Assembly: GCF_016863275.1 (NCBI RefSeq)
Contig: NZ_BOOO01000009.1
Coordinates: 1 to 64,000, forward strand
Reading direction: 5' to 3'
DNA length: 64,000 nucleotides
Source: Planotetraspora mira
Lineage (GTDB): Bacteria > Actinomycetota > Actinomycetes > Streptosporangiales > Streptosporangiaceae
Part shown: positions 56,382 through 64,000 of the stretch, piece after piece
Numbering within the stretch: the stretch's first letter is position 1
Layout of the letters: each line of letters starts with the position of its first letter
Position numbers and translations under genes: made by a program
The notes under the pieces: model-generated
Databases searched by the model: none
The model's input: only the letters and a program-made list of their open reading frames with translations
What the model was told of the DNA's origin: nothing

Positions 56382-56402
56382 TTAGTCTACGTTGTGGACT
56401 AA
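56382..56402. promoter_or_regulatory. XylR operator candidate
   Basis: TTAGTC (56382-56387) and GACTAA (56397-56402) are exact inverted arms with a 9-nt spacer, 15 bp upstream of the xylA start and next to its ribosome-binding site. ROK-family XylR sites in Gram-positives have this TTAGT-type half-site. It can control both xylA and the divergent xylR. Confidence 0.7.
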
Positions 56403-56474
56403 ATATCGGACTCCGCGTGCGGCAGGTCAAGTGGCTCATGTCTACGATTTCAATTCCCGGCCCCGGAGGGTGTG

Positions 56475-57737
56475 ATGGCACAGGCCGTACGGCATGACGC
56501 GATGCGCGCGCGGAACCTGGCACTCGTCCTCGGGGAGGTGAACGCCAGGGGTTCGCTGACGCGTGCCGCGTTGGCCGAGATCACCGGACTGACCAAGACG
56601 ACGGTGTCCAAGCTGGTGGCCGACCTGATCGAGGCCGGGCTGGTGGTCGAGACCGGCGCCGTCCGTGACGGCGAGCGCGGCCGGCCCGGCGTGGTGGTCC
56701 GCGTCAGCGGCGAGCACGTGGCCTCGGTCGGTCTGGAGATCAACGTCGACTACCTCGCGGTACGCGTCGTCGATCTGTCCCGCACCGTACGGCTCCGCCG
56801 TACACAGGCTGTGGACAACCGATTCGCACAGCCTGGGGATGTCGTCGCGCTCCTCCGGGATCTGGCCCTCAAGGCTGTGGACGACGCTGTGGACATGGGG
56901 TTGCGCGTGGTGGGCGGAGTCCTCGCCGTCCCCGGCCCGGTCGACCAGCGGACCGGGACCGTGCACAACGCCCCCAACCTCGGCTGGCGTGACGTGCCCG
57001 TGGCGGCGCTGCTCGAACTGCCCTTCCCCGTCCAGGTCGAGAACGAGGCGAACCTGGCGGCGTTGGGAGAGTTGTGGTTCGGGTCGGGCCTGTCCGACTT
57101 CCTGCACGTCTCGGGGGAGATCGGCATCGGCGCCGGCCTCGTCGTCCGCGGCCGCCTGTTCCAGGGATCACACGGCTTCGCGGGCGAGTTGGGCCATGTG
57201 GTCGTCTCCCCCGACGGCCCCGCCTGCCGGTGCGGCGGCAAGGGCTGCCTGGAGCAGTACGCGAGCCAGGACGCCCTCGCGGCCGCGACCGGCCTCCCGC
57301 CGGGCGCGGGCCCGCACGGGAACGGCGCCCAGCGGACGGGTGCACAAGCAGGCGGCGCCTCCGGGAACGGCACGCAGGCGACGCCTGGCGGCACCACGGC
57401 CGGGGACATCTCGTGGATCGTCTCGCGACTGGAGGCCGGGGACGCGGCCGCCCTGGCGGCCTGCGAGCGGGCCGGGTGGGCGCTCGGGGTCGCCCTGTCC
57501 TCCGCGATCAACCTGGTCGACCCCGACACCATCGTCCTCGGCGGGATTTACGGCCCCCTCTTCCCCTGGATCGGCGAGGCGGTGGCCGCCACGCTGACCT
57601 CCCGCCTCGGCCAGATGCGCGACGCGGTGCCCCCCGTCGTGGTGTCACGGCTCGGCACAGAGGCCGCCGCGCTGGGCGCGGCCGGTCAGGTCATCCAGCG
57701 CGTCATCGCCGACCCCGCCGCCCTGCTGCAGACCTGA
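56475..57737 (+). CDS. xylR: XylR, ROK-family repressor
   Basis: A 420-residue ROK-family regulator. The winged helix (about 15-75) contains [25 protein letters not shown]. The ROK sugar-binding part has [47 protein letters not shown] and the zinc cluster [13 protein letters not shown] Gly/Asn/Thr-rich insertion (about residues 280-310) is unusual for ROK proteins. ATG 56475 has GGAGGG at the right distance; GTG 56472 is in frame just before. The xylA-side context makes xylose the likely inducer. Confidence 0.92.
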   Translation: MAQAVRHDAMRARNLALVLGEVNARGSLTRAALAEITGLTKTTVSKLVADLIEAGLVVETGAVRDGERGRPGVVVRVSGEHVASVGLEINVDYLAVRVVDLSRTVRLRRTQAVDNRFAQPGDVVALLRDLALKAVDDAVDMGLRVVGGVLAVPGPVDQRTGTVHNAPNLGWRDVPVAALLELPFPVQVENEANLAALGELWFGSGLSDFLHVSGEIGIGAGLVVRGRLFQGSHGFAGELGHVVVSPDGPACRCGGKGCLEQYASQDALAAATGLPPGAGPHGNGAQRTGAQAGGASGNGTQATPGGTTAGDISWIVSRLEAGDAAALAACERAGWALGVALSSAINLVDPDTIVLGGIYGPLFPWIGEAVAATLTSRLGQMRDAVPPVVVSRLGTEAAALGAAGQVIQRVIADPAALLQT

Positions 57738-57761
57738 ACACCCCCGGGAAGCCCGTGGGTC

Positions 57762-57974
57762 TCACAGGCCCGAGGGGTCACGGCCGACGCTGATCTCCTC
57801 TGCGATCCGGCGCAACTCGGCCTCGTCGAGGCGGGGCGTGCCCGGCAGGGTGCTGGCGAGCGCGGACACCACCTGGTGGAACGGCTCGCCGGCATGGCGG
57901 CGCGCCACGTCGTGCACGGCCCGGAACAGGACCATGTTGGCTTCACGCTCTCGCGAGACTCTGTCGGCGGCCAT
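57762..57974 (-). CDS. Small conserved hypothetical protein
   Basis: A 70-residue protein starting at ATG 57974, behind GGGGGAA. It is helical and charged (ADRVSREREANMVLFRAVHDVARRH, then LDEAELRRIAEEIS). No known domain is recognised. It is convergent with xylR and divergent from the VOC gene. Confidence 0.6.
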   Translation of the reverse strand: MAADRVSREREANMVLFRAVHDVARRHAGEPFHQVVSALASTLPGTPRLDEAELRRIAEEISVGRDPSGL

Positions 57975-58094
57975 GATGAGTTCCCCCTCTGTCGGCTCCC
58001 GTCCGGAGGTCACCGTACGGCCTGGCCCCGACAGTTTCCGGGAACGCCGCTCGCGGTAGAATTAGTTGAGAGTTCAAGAGTGCGAGGAGGGGTC

Positions 58095-58598
58095 ATGCCG
58101 ATCCAACGTCTCAACCACGCGGTGCTGTACGTCCGCGATGTGGCGCGCAGTGTCGCCTTCTATCAGGAGGCGCTCGGCTTCCGCGTGGTCAACTCGTTCC
58201 CGGGAGCGGCGTTCCTGCAGGCCTCCGGATCGACGAACGATCACGACCTCGGCCTCTTCCAGATCGGCGCGCAGGCGGGGCCGTCCGCGGCCGGACGTTC
58301 CACGGTGGGGCTCTACCACCTCGCGTGGGAGGTGGACACGCTCACCGAACTGGAGCGCATCTCGGCGAAGCTCACGGAGATGGGCTCGCTGGCCGGGGCC
58401 TCCGACCACTCCACCACCAAGGCGTTGTACGCCAAGGACCCCGACGGGATCGAGTTCGAGGTGTCCTGGCTCGTCCCCGCCGCCCTGCTCGACGAGGAGA
58501 CCCTCGCCGGCCGCTCCCACATCAGGCCGCTCGACATCCCGAAGGAACTGGAGCGATACGGAGCGCAGACCCGCGGCGGCGTCGGCGTATCCATTTAG
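58095..58598 (+). CDS. VOC (glyoxalase/dioxygenase) superfamily protein
   Basis: A 167-residue protein with two beta-alpha-beta-beta-beta modules. Candidate metal ligands are H8 in RLNHAVLYV, the His of LYHLAWEV, and Glu in GIEFEVSW. The layout fits catechol-2,3-dioxygenase-like or glyoxalase-like single proteins. The substrate is unknown. GAGGAGGGG precedes the ATG. A partial inverted repeat (TTGAGAGTTCAA, 58066-58077) upstream may be a MarR-type site. Confidence 0.87.
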   Translation: MPIQRLNHAVLYVRDVARSVAFYQEALGFRVVNSFPGAAFLQASGSTNDHDLGLFQIGAQAGPSAAGRSTVGLYHLAWEVDTLTELERISAKLTEMGSLAGASDHSTTKALYAKDPDGIEFEVSWLVPAALLDEETLAGRSHIRPLDIPKELERYGAQTRGGVGVSI

Positions 58599-58642
58599 CG
58601 CAGGAGCGCCCCTTCTCGCCGCAAAACGGTTCCCAGCGGACA

Positions 58643-58663
58643 AGATCACAATTATCGTGATCT
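58643..58663. promoter_or_regulatory. Inverted repeat upstream of DUF574 methyltransferase
   Basis: AGATCAC and GTGATCT are exact inverted arms with AT-rich spacer AATTATC, 37 bp before the methyltransferase start and 45 bp after the VOC stop. It fits an operator overlapping a promoter. Confidence 0.45.
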
Positions 58664-58699
58664 CGACCAGCGCGCCGCGAAGCGATCAGGGATGGGCCC

Positions 58700-59557
58700 G
58701 TGCCGGACAGAGACCACGCTGTGACGTCCACCGATACTCCGAAGGACAACGCGCGATCCCCCGTGGACACGACGAAACCGAGCATCTCGCGGGTCTACGA
58801 CGTCATGCTCGGAGGCAAGGACAACTTCGCCGTCGACCGCCAGGTGGCCGAGATGGCGTTGCGGATCGCCCCCGACGCGCCGGCCGCCGCCCGGGCCAAC
58901 CGTGACTTCCTGAAGCGCGTGGTCCGCCATCTCGCACGGGACACCGGCGTCCGGCAGTTCCTCGACATCGGCTCGGGCCTGCCGACCCAGGGCAACGTGC
59001 ACGAGATCGCCCAGGAGTTCGCCCCCGATGCGCGCACGGTCTACGTCGACATCGACCCGATCGTGCTGGCCCACGGCCGGGCGATCCTGGCCAAGGACGA
59101 CCGCACCACGGTCATCGAAGCGGACATCCGCGATCCGGGGTCGATCCTGGGCCACCCGGAGGTCACCAGGCTCATCGACTTCAGCCAGCCGGTGGGCCTG
59201 CTGCTCTTCGCGATCCTGCATCACCTGAACGACGACGAGGACCCGGAAGGGACGGCCGGGCGCTACCGTGACGTGCTGGCCCCGGGCAGCTACCTCGCCA
59301 TCTCGCACTTCCACAATCCGGGCGCCAGTCATCCCGAGGTGTCCGCCCAGGCCACCTCTGCCGAGAGGTTGTTCAACGAGAACCTGGGCACCGGGCGGTG
59401 GCGCACCCACGACGAGATCGTGTCCTATTTCGGCGACCTGGAGCTCCTTGACCCGGGGCTCGTGCCGCTCGCGGAATGGCAGCCGGAACCGGACGTCATT
59501 CCCGAACAGGGCATCACCTATCACACCTTCGTAGGAGGCGTCGCCCGCAAGGCGTGA
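58700..59557 (+). CDS. DUF574-family SAM-dependent methyltransferase
   Basis: A 285-residue protein of the actinobacterial DUF574 (PF04672-type) family. It shows SISRVYDVMLGGKDNF at the N-terminus, LDIGSGLPTQGNVHE as motif I, YVDIDPIVLAHGRAIL and FAILHHLNDDEDP. These proteins are very common in Streptomyces and relatives, often near regulators; their substrates are not settled. GTG 58700 is used; GTG 58721 is an alternative. A STAS gene follows 107 bp later. Confidence 0.9.
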   Translation: MPDRDHAVTSTDTPKDNARSPVDTTKPSISRVYDVMLGGKDNFAVDRQVAEMALRIAPDAPAAARANRDFLKRVVRHLARDTGVRQFLDIGSGLPTQGNVHEIAQEFAPDARTVYVDIDPIVLAHGRAILAKDDRTTVIEADIRDPGSILGHPEVTRLIDFSQPVGLLLFAILHHLNDDEDPEGTAGRYRDVLAPGSYLAISHFHNPGASHPEVSAQATSAERLFNENLGTGRWRTHDEIVSYFGDLELLDPGLVPLAEWQPEPDVIPEQGITYHTFVGGVARKA

Positions 59558-59664
59558 CGCACCCCCCGCCAGGGAGATCGTTGCGCACATCGGTTGACAG
59601 GCGTCGTCACGGGCGATGATGCTCGAAATGGTCCCGCCCCACGAGAGGAAGGCGGCGCTGCCCG

Positions 59665-60012
59665 ATGGCGAAGGTCAATGGACGCCCGTCGACGGCTTCG
59701 ACGCCGGACGTCCTCTACACGGACGCGCAGCTCAACATCCGGTGCTCGGGCCGCGGCCACATCCGGCTCAGCGGCCAGATCGACGTGACGAACAGCGACG
59801 CCGCGATCAAGGCCCTGCTGCTCCTGTACGGCGGAAAGCAGGCCCCGACCTGCGACGTCGGCGACCTGGAGTTCATCGACCTCTACGGCCTGCGCACCCT
59901 CGCCCTGCTGTCCGACGACCCGGTCGACCATCCGGTACGGCTGCGCAACGTCCAGCCGGGGCTGGAGCGCGTCCTCGAACTGCTCGACTGGCCCACCTTC
60001 GCGATCACTTAG
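59665..60012 (+). CDS. STAS-domain protein lacking the phosphoacceptor serine
   Basis: A 115-residue anti-sigma-factor-antagonist-like protein (SpoIIAA/RsbV fold). The characteristic helix-start motif, usually FIDSSGL, reads FIDLYGLRTL, so the phosphorylated Ser is missing. Such a protein could be a constitutive antagonist or a non-enzymatic binding module. It begins at ATG 59665, behind GGAAGG. A T-rich terminator follows at 60136. The DUF574 methyltransferase is just upstream. Confidence 0.85.
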   Translation: MAKVNGRPSTASTPDVLYTDAQLNIRCSGRGHIRLSGQIDVTNSDAAIKALLLLYGGKQAPTCDVGDLEFIDLYGLRTLALLSDDPVDHPVRLRNVQPGLERVLELLDWPTFAIT

Positions 60013-60135
60013 GCGATCCTCCGCCAGGACTCACCCATCTGCCCGTTTTCTGGACCGGTGCGAGTTTCCGCCGCGGCCGATGGAGGAAAGGTAGAAGGGA
60101 CGGCTTCACGGCCGCCTGAACACACGTCACACAAG

Positions 60136-60164
60136 TCCGCCCAGCTCGGGCGGATTTCATTTTT
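60136..60164 (+). terminator. Rho-independent terminator
   Basis: TCCGCCC (60136-60142) pairs exactly with GGGCGGA (60148-60154) around AGCTC, followed by TTTCATTTTT. A classical intrinsic terminator, rare in such GC-rich DNA, ending the STAS transcript and insulating the ATPase gene. Confidence 0.85.
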
Positions 60165-60217
60165 CGGACCCCCCGGTTCGTGCCAGGAGGGGTCATGACT
60201 GACATGCGGGCGGGCGG

Positions 60218-63200
60218 ATGTTGCTGACCCGCGTGCTCACGACGTCGGCCGCACTGCTGCGTGGCGTGTTGCCCGACCCCCTCAAGGACGTCCTGCCGTG
60301 CCCTCGCCAGATCAGGCCCTGCCCCGCCGGCCTGCGGATCGACGTGCACGGCATCGGAGCCCCCGGCACCGAGCGCTCGGCCGAGCGGCTGGAGAAGCAG
60401 CTGTGCGCCGTCCCCTACGTGGAGCGGGCGGAGGTCAACGGGCGCCTCGCCTGCGTCTTCGTCGGATGCGACCCCGAGGAGGTCGACCAGGACGAACTGC
60501 TGGCGATCGTCACCGAACTCGACGAACAGGAGGAGCGCCCGCACCACACGCCGATCCGGCTGGCCGAGGAGCACCTCCGCGCGACGATACGTCTGGCCGC
60601 CGGCGTGACGGGCATCGGGCTGGTGTTCGCGGGCAGGGCGGCGCAGCTGCCACGGCTCACCCCTGCCGTCCCCGCACTGCTGCATCTGGCGCACTCCACG
60701 CCGATTCTGCGCGAGGAACTGGACCGGCGCCTCGGCCGCCGCGCCACGAACGCCATGTTCACCACGGCGACCTTGATCACGCAAACGCTGACGCTGCGCC
60801 CGATCGGGCTGCTCGTGCACTCGTTCGTGTCCTCCGCACGTTACGTCGAGGCGCGAGCGGGTCGACATGCCTGGGAGTCGCTTGAAGAGCGGCTGGCCCG
60901 TCAGCCGGGCGCCTACCGTCACATCAGGACGGCGGCGCGGCCGCGGCCGTGCCCCCGGCCCCATGGCCCGATCGAGCGCTACGCGGACGTGGCGAGCCCG
61001 GTGGCGGCAGGCGGGTACGCCGTCACACGGATCGTCACGCGCAGCAACCAGCGGGCCCTCGCCATCCTCATCTCCGCGACGCCGAAGGTGGCCGGCGTCT
61101 GTCGCGACGCCTTCGCGGGAGCGGTGAGTCGCGCGCTCGGGCAGCGCGACTCCCTCGTCTTCGAAACCGAAGCCCTGCGCCACATGGACCGCGTCGACAC
61201 AGTGATCTTCGATGCCGACAGCGTCACCACCGGTTCGTGGACGATCGACCGGCTCGTGCCTCTCGGCAACGGCATGGACACCGGCGAGCTCTACGCCCGG
61301 CTCTACTCACTGATCGACTTCACCGATCCGGCCGGGCCCTGGACCAGCGAGGACATGGTCGTCGAACCACTCACCGACCTGGACAGGCACCTCCCGGAGG
61401 AGGCCGCGGCGTGGCGCCGGCGCGGGCTGCGTCCCGTCGGAGTCACGCGCGGAGGCCGCCTGGTCGCCGTCGCCGGGCTCGCCCACGAGATCGACCCGAT
61501 GGCGGAAACCGTGATCGCCACTGCCAAGGCGTCCGCGACGACGGTGATGCTCGCGGGAGACGATGAAGGGCTCGCCCAGCGACTCGGCATCGAGCGGCTG
61601 GTTCCCGGCGGCCCCGATCTCGGTGACACGGTCCTCGAACTGCAGTCCGAGGGTCACTGCGTCATCGTGGTGTCACGAGGGTCCGGTCAGGGCCTGGTCC
61701 AGGCCGACATCGGCGTCGGCGTGATGGACGAATCGGGGACCGTGCCCTGGGACGCCCACGTGGTGGGTGAGCTGAGCGGCATCCATCTGCTCTTGAGCTG
61801 CCTGCCCAGAGCCGTGAGCGTCAGCCGCAACGGCGTACGGCTCGGCGCTGCGGCGGGCGTCGTCGGCGGCCTGCTGGCGATCGCGAGCCCGGAGGAGACG
61901 TCCCTCCACCGAGGGCAACTCGTGAGTGCCGGCGTGTCGACGATCGCCCTCCTGCTGGGCGAATGGGCCGGGCGCAGCGCCGGGCGCGTCCCGGTTCCAC
62001 TCCGCGCCGACACCACGCCCTGGCACGCCATGTCGGCCAAGGACGTCCTGTCCCGCCTGCGCTCGTCCACCCACGGGATCGCCGAGACGGAAGCCGTAGA
62101 GCGCCGGGTCGCCACGGGAGACGGCGGGGAGCCCGAGGGGCCGCCGTCACTGGTGCGCACGACGTTCGAGGAGCTGGCGAACCCGCTGACCCCCGCTCTG
62201 GCGGCCGGGGCGGGCATCTCGGCTCTGGTCGGATCGGTCCTCGACGCCATGCTGATCGGCAGCGTCATGATGATCAACGCCCTCCTGGGCGGCGTGCAGC
62301 GGTCCCGGGCCGACCGTGCGCTGAACCGGCTCACCGAGGCCACCGCCATTCGTGTACGGCTCCGCCGCCCCGAGGGGACGGTGGAGGCGTCCATGGAGGA
62401 CCTGGCTCCCGGCGACGTGATCGAGTTGCGCGCCGGCGACGCCGTGCCGGCCGACGGGCGCGTGATCAAGGCGGTCGGCCTCGAGGTCGACGAGTCGACC
62501 CTCACCGGCGAGTCGCAGCTGGTCACCAAGACGGCGGCGCCCACGGTCGCCACCGCGGTCGCCGACCGGAACTCGATGGTGTACCAGGGCACGACGATCG
62601 CGGCGGGCAGCGGCCGTGCCGTGATCGTCGCCACAGGCGAGATGACGGAGTCGGGGCGCAGCGCGATGCTCGCGGGAGCGCCCAGCCCGCCGACAGGCGT
62701 CGAACTGCGGCTACGCGAGCTGAGCAGCCGGATCCTCCCCGTGTCGATCGCGTCCGGGTTCCTGCTGCTGGTCATCGACCTGTTCCGGGGACGTCCCCTG
62801 TCCGCCGCGCTCACGCCGGCGGTGAGCCTCACCGTGGCGGCGGTGCCCGAAGGTCTCCCCTTCGTGGCCACCGTCGCGGAGCTCGCCGCGGCCCGGCGAC
62901 TGTCGAAGCGCGCCGCGCTGGTGCGCAACCCGTCCACGATCGAGGCACTCGGCCGGGTGAACGTGTTGTGCTTCGACAAGACCGGGACGTTGACGGAGGG
63001 GCACATCAGCCTGCGCTACGTGTCCGACGGCCGGGAGGGCGGCCCCACCGACGCTCCGAATCCGGCACTGAAGCGGATCGTCGCCGCTGCGGTGCGCGCC
63101 AGTCCCAAGTCAGGTGGCGGCCGGGTCATCGCCCACCCCACCGACCAGGCGGTCGTGGACGGCGCCGAGCGGATGGGCGTGACCCCGGAAGAGGGGCTGA

Positions 63201-64000
63201 ACACGTGGAAACGCGTCGACGAGCTGCCCTTCGAGCCTGGACGCGGCTACCACGCCGTGCTCGGTCTCACGGAATCGGGACACCTGCTCAGCGTCAAGGG
63301 CGCGCCCGAGATCGTGCTCACCCACTGCACCACGATGTTCGACGGGACACGACAGGTGCCGTGTGACGAGGCCGCGCGGCGGGAGCTGGAGCGCGAGGTC
63401 GACAGGCTCGCGCACCAGGGGTACCGCGTCCTCGCCGTCGCCCAGCGGCCTGCCTCCGACCGCCGTGACCTCGACGAGTCACGCATCGACGACCTCTGCT
63501 TCCTGGGCTTCCTCGGTCTCGCCGATCCGGTGCGCCCCACCGCGGCGGAGAGCGTCGGCCGGCTCAGGCGCGCCGGCGTACGGATCGTCATGGTGACCGG
63601 AGACCATCCCAGCACCGCGGAGGCGATCGCCGCCGAGCTCGGTGCGCTCAACGGTGGACGCGTCATGGCGGGCCCCGAGCTCGACGAGATGGACGACGAA
63701 ACGCTGACGAAGGCGCTCCCCGAGGTGGTGGTGTTCGCCCGGGCGACCCCGGCCCACAAGGCGCGGATCGTCACCTGCCTGCGCCGGGCCGGAGAGGTCG
63801 TCGCCGTCACCGGCGACGGCGCCAACGACGCCCCCGCCATCCGCATGGCCGACGTGGGCATCGCCCTGGGGACGCGCGCCACTCCCGCCGCCCGCGGCGC
63901 CGCCGACCTCGTGGTCACCGACGACCGGATCGAGACGATCGTCGACGCGATCGTCGAGGGCCGCGCGATGTGGGCCTCGGTCAGGGACGCGCTGAGCATC
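60218..64000 (+). CDS. Large P-type cation-transporting ATPase, CtpI/CtpH-like (partial, runs off window)
   Basis: Starts at ATG 60218 and stays open to the window end (1261 codons so far). Residues about 45-110 resemble a heavy-metal-associated fold without CxxC. A first half follows with degenerate P-type features: a phosphorylation site reading IFDADSVTTG, D332, instead of DKTGT. The second half is complete to the end: TGES 763-766, PEGLP 877-881 in the membrane, DKTGT with D920, KGAPE, MVTGDHP and GDGANDAP at 1199. Mycobacterial CtpI/CtpH (about 1600 residues) have this size and PEGL signature. The transported ion is unknown. Confidence 0.9.
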   Translation, partial: MLLTRVLTTSAALLRGVLPDPLKDVLPCPRQIRPCPAGLRIDVHGIGAPGTERSAERLEKQLCAVPYVERAEVNGRLACVFVGCDPEEVDQDELLAIVTELDEQEERPHHTPIRLAEEHLRATIRLAAGVTGIGLVFAGRAAQLPRLTPAVPALLHLAHSTPILREELDRRLGRRATNAMFTTATLITQTLTLRPIGLLVHSFVSSARYVEARAGRHAWESLEERLARQPGAYRHIRTAARPRPCPRPHGPIERYADVASPVAAGGYAVTRIVTRSNQRALAILISATPKVAGVCRDAFAGAVSRALGQRDSLVFETEALRHMDRVDTVIFDADSVTTGSWTIDRLVPLGNGMDTGELYARLYSLIDFTDPAGPWTSEDMVVEPLTDLDRHLPEEAAAWRRRGLRPVGVTRGGRLVAVAGLAHEIDPMAETVIATAKASATTVMLAGDDEGLAQRLGIERLVPGGPDLGDTVLELQSEGHCVIVVSRGSGQGLVQADIGVGVMDESGTVPWDAHVVGELSGIHLLLSCLPRAVSVSRNGVRLGAAAGVVGGLLAIASPEETSLHRGQLVSAGVSTIALLLGEWAGRSAGRVPVPLRADTTPWHAMSAKDVLSRLRSSTHGIAETEAVERRVATGDGGEPEGPPSLVRTTFEELANPLTPALAAGAGISALVGSVLDAMLIGSVMMINALLGGVQRSRADRALNRLTEATAIRVRLRRPEGTVEASMEDLAPGDVIELRAGDAVPADGRVIKAVGLEVDESTLTGESQLVTKTAAPTVATAVADRNSMVYQGTTIAAGSGRAVIVATGEMTESGRSAMLAGAPSPPTGVELRLRELSSRILPVSIASGFLLLVIDLFRGRPLSAALTPAVSLTVAAVPEGLPFVATVAELAAARRLSKRAALVRNPSTIEALGRVNVLCFDKTGTLTEGHISLRYVSDGREGGPTDAPNPALKRIVAAAVRASPKSGGGRVIAHPTDQAVVDGAERMGVTPEEGLNTWKRVDELPFEPGRGYHAVLGLTESGHLLSVKGAPEIVLTHCTTMFDGTRQVPCDEAARRELEREVDRLAHQGYRVLAVAQRPASDRRDLDESRIDDLCFLGFLGLADPVRPTAAESVGRLRRAGVRIVMVTGDHPSTAEAIAAELGALNGGRVMAGPELDEMDDETLTKALPEVVVFARATPAHKARIVTCLRRAGEVVAVTGDGANDAPAIRMADVGIALGTRATPAARGAADLVVTDDRIETIVDAIVEGRAMWASVRDALSI

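Noticed and set aside
61963-63366. Plus-strand frame of 467 codons within the P-type ATPase
   Set aside because: Off-frame reading; TGES, DKTGT and GDGAND all lie in the frame starting at 60218.

Overview
The window is a 64 kb stretch of high-GC actinomycete chromosome. Codon use is strongly GC3-biased, GTG starts are common, and the gene set points to a filamentous actinomycete of the Streptosporangiales type: a conservon, DUF574 methyltransferase, DUF3151, an osaABC-like locus, an NYN-domain protein, a XylR/XylAB module and a CtpI-like ATPase. The family-level assignment is inference. No tRNA, rRNA, CRISPR, insertion sequence or phage gene was recognised.

Layout. 0.2-5.3 kb: small membrane protein, LysR regulator, metallo-beta-lactamase-fold hydrolase, RlmA-like rRNA methyltransferase, S9 peptidase. 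5.3-11.2 kb: stress-signalling locus resembling Streptomyces osaC / osaA / osaB, with a GAF-PP2C phosphatase divergent from a cytoplasmic poly-HAMP hybrid kinase and a receiver/coiled-coil protein. 11.3-16 kb: methyltransferase, NYN nuclease-like protein with low-complexity tail, and a membrane-spanning sigma/anti-sigma/extracellular fusion. 16.2-22.2 kb: housekeeping genes (pyrE, DedA, fba, DUF3151, purA, GDPD). 22.2-24.3 kb: ferredoxin + cytochrome P450 with divergent TetR. 24.7-33.3 kb: corA, purD, purC, murA, an unrecognised regulator-like gene, an EamA transporter and a HisC-type aminotransferase. 33.4-47.7 kb: surface-polysaccharide region with two acyltransferase-3 proteins, DUF4434 protein, three glycosyltransferase genes, a wecB/wecC-like pair (predicted route UDP-GlcNAc to UDP-ManNAc to UDP-ManNAcA), flotillin and a stand-alone NfeD-like domain. 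48.0-53.6 kb: SDR and a complete conservon (cvnABCD). 53.8-57.7 kb: xylose module (xylB, xylA, divergent xylR). 57.8-64 kb: small genes, VOC protein, DUF574 methyltransferase, a STAS protein lacking the usual serine, and a large P-type ATPase cut by the window end.

The most unusual non-coding feature is a family of 53-bp intergenic repeats built on the core GTGCATGATCAC. At 24337-24678 eight cores form an exactly symmetric 4+4 head-to-head array on a strict 53-bp period (about five helical turns) between two convergent genes. A second array of four same-direction copies with the same period lies at 47775-47945, and single or relic copies sit at 26065, 33424 and inside the terminator hairpin at 44629-44686. 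They cluster at gene 3' ends, like a REP/BIME-type family, but I do not recognise them as any named element.
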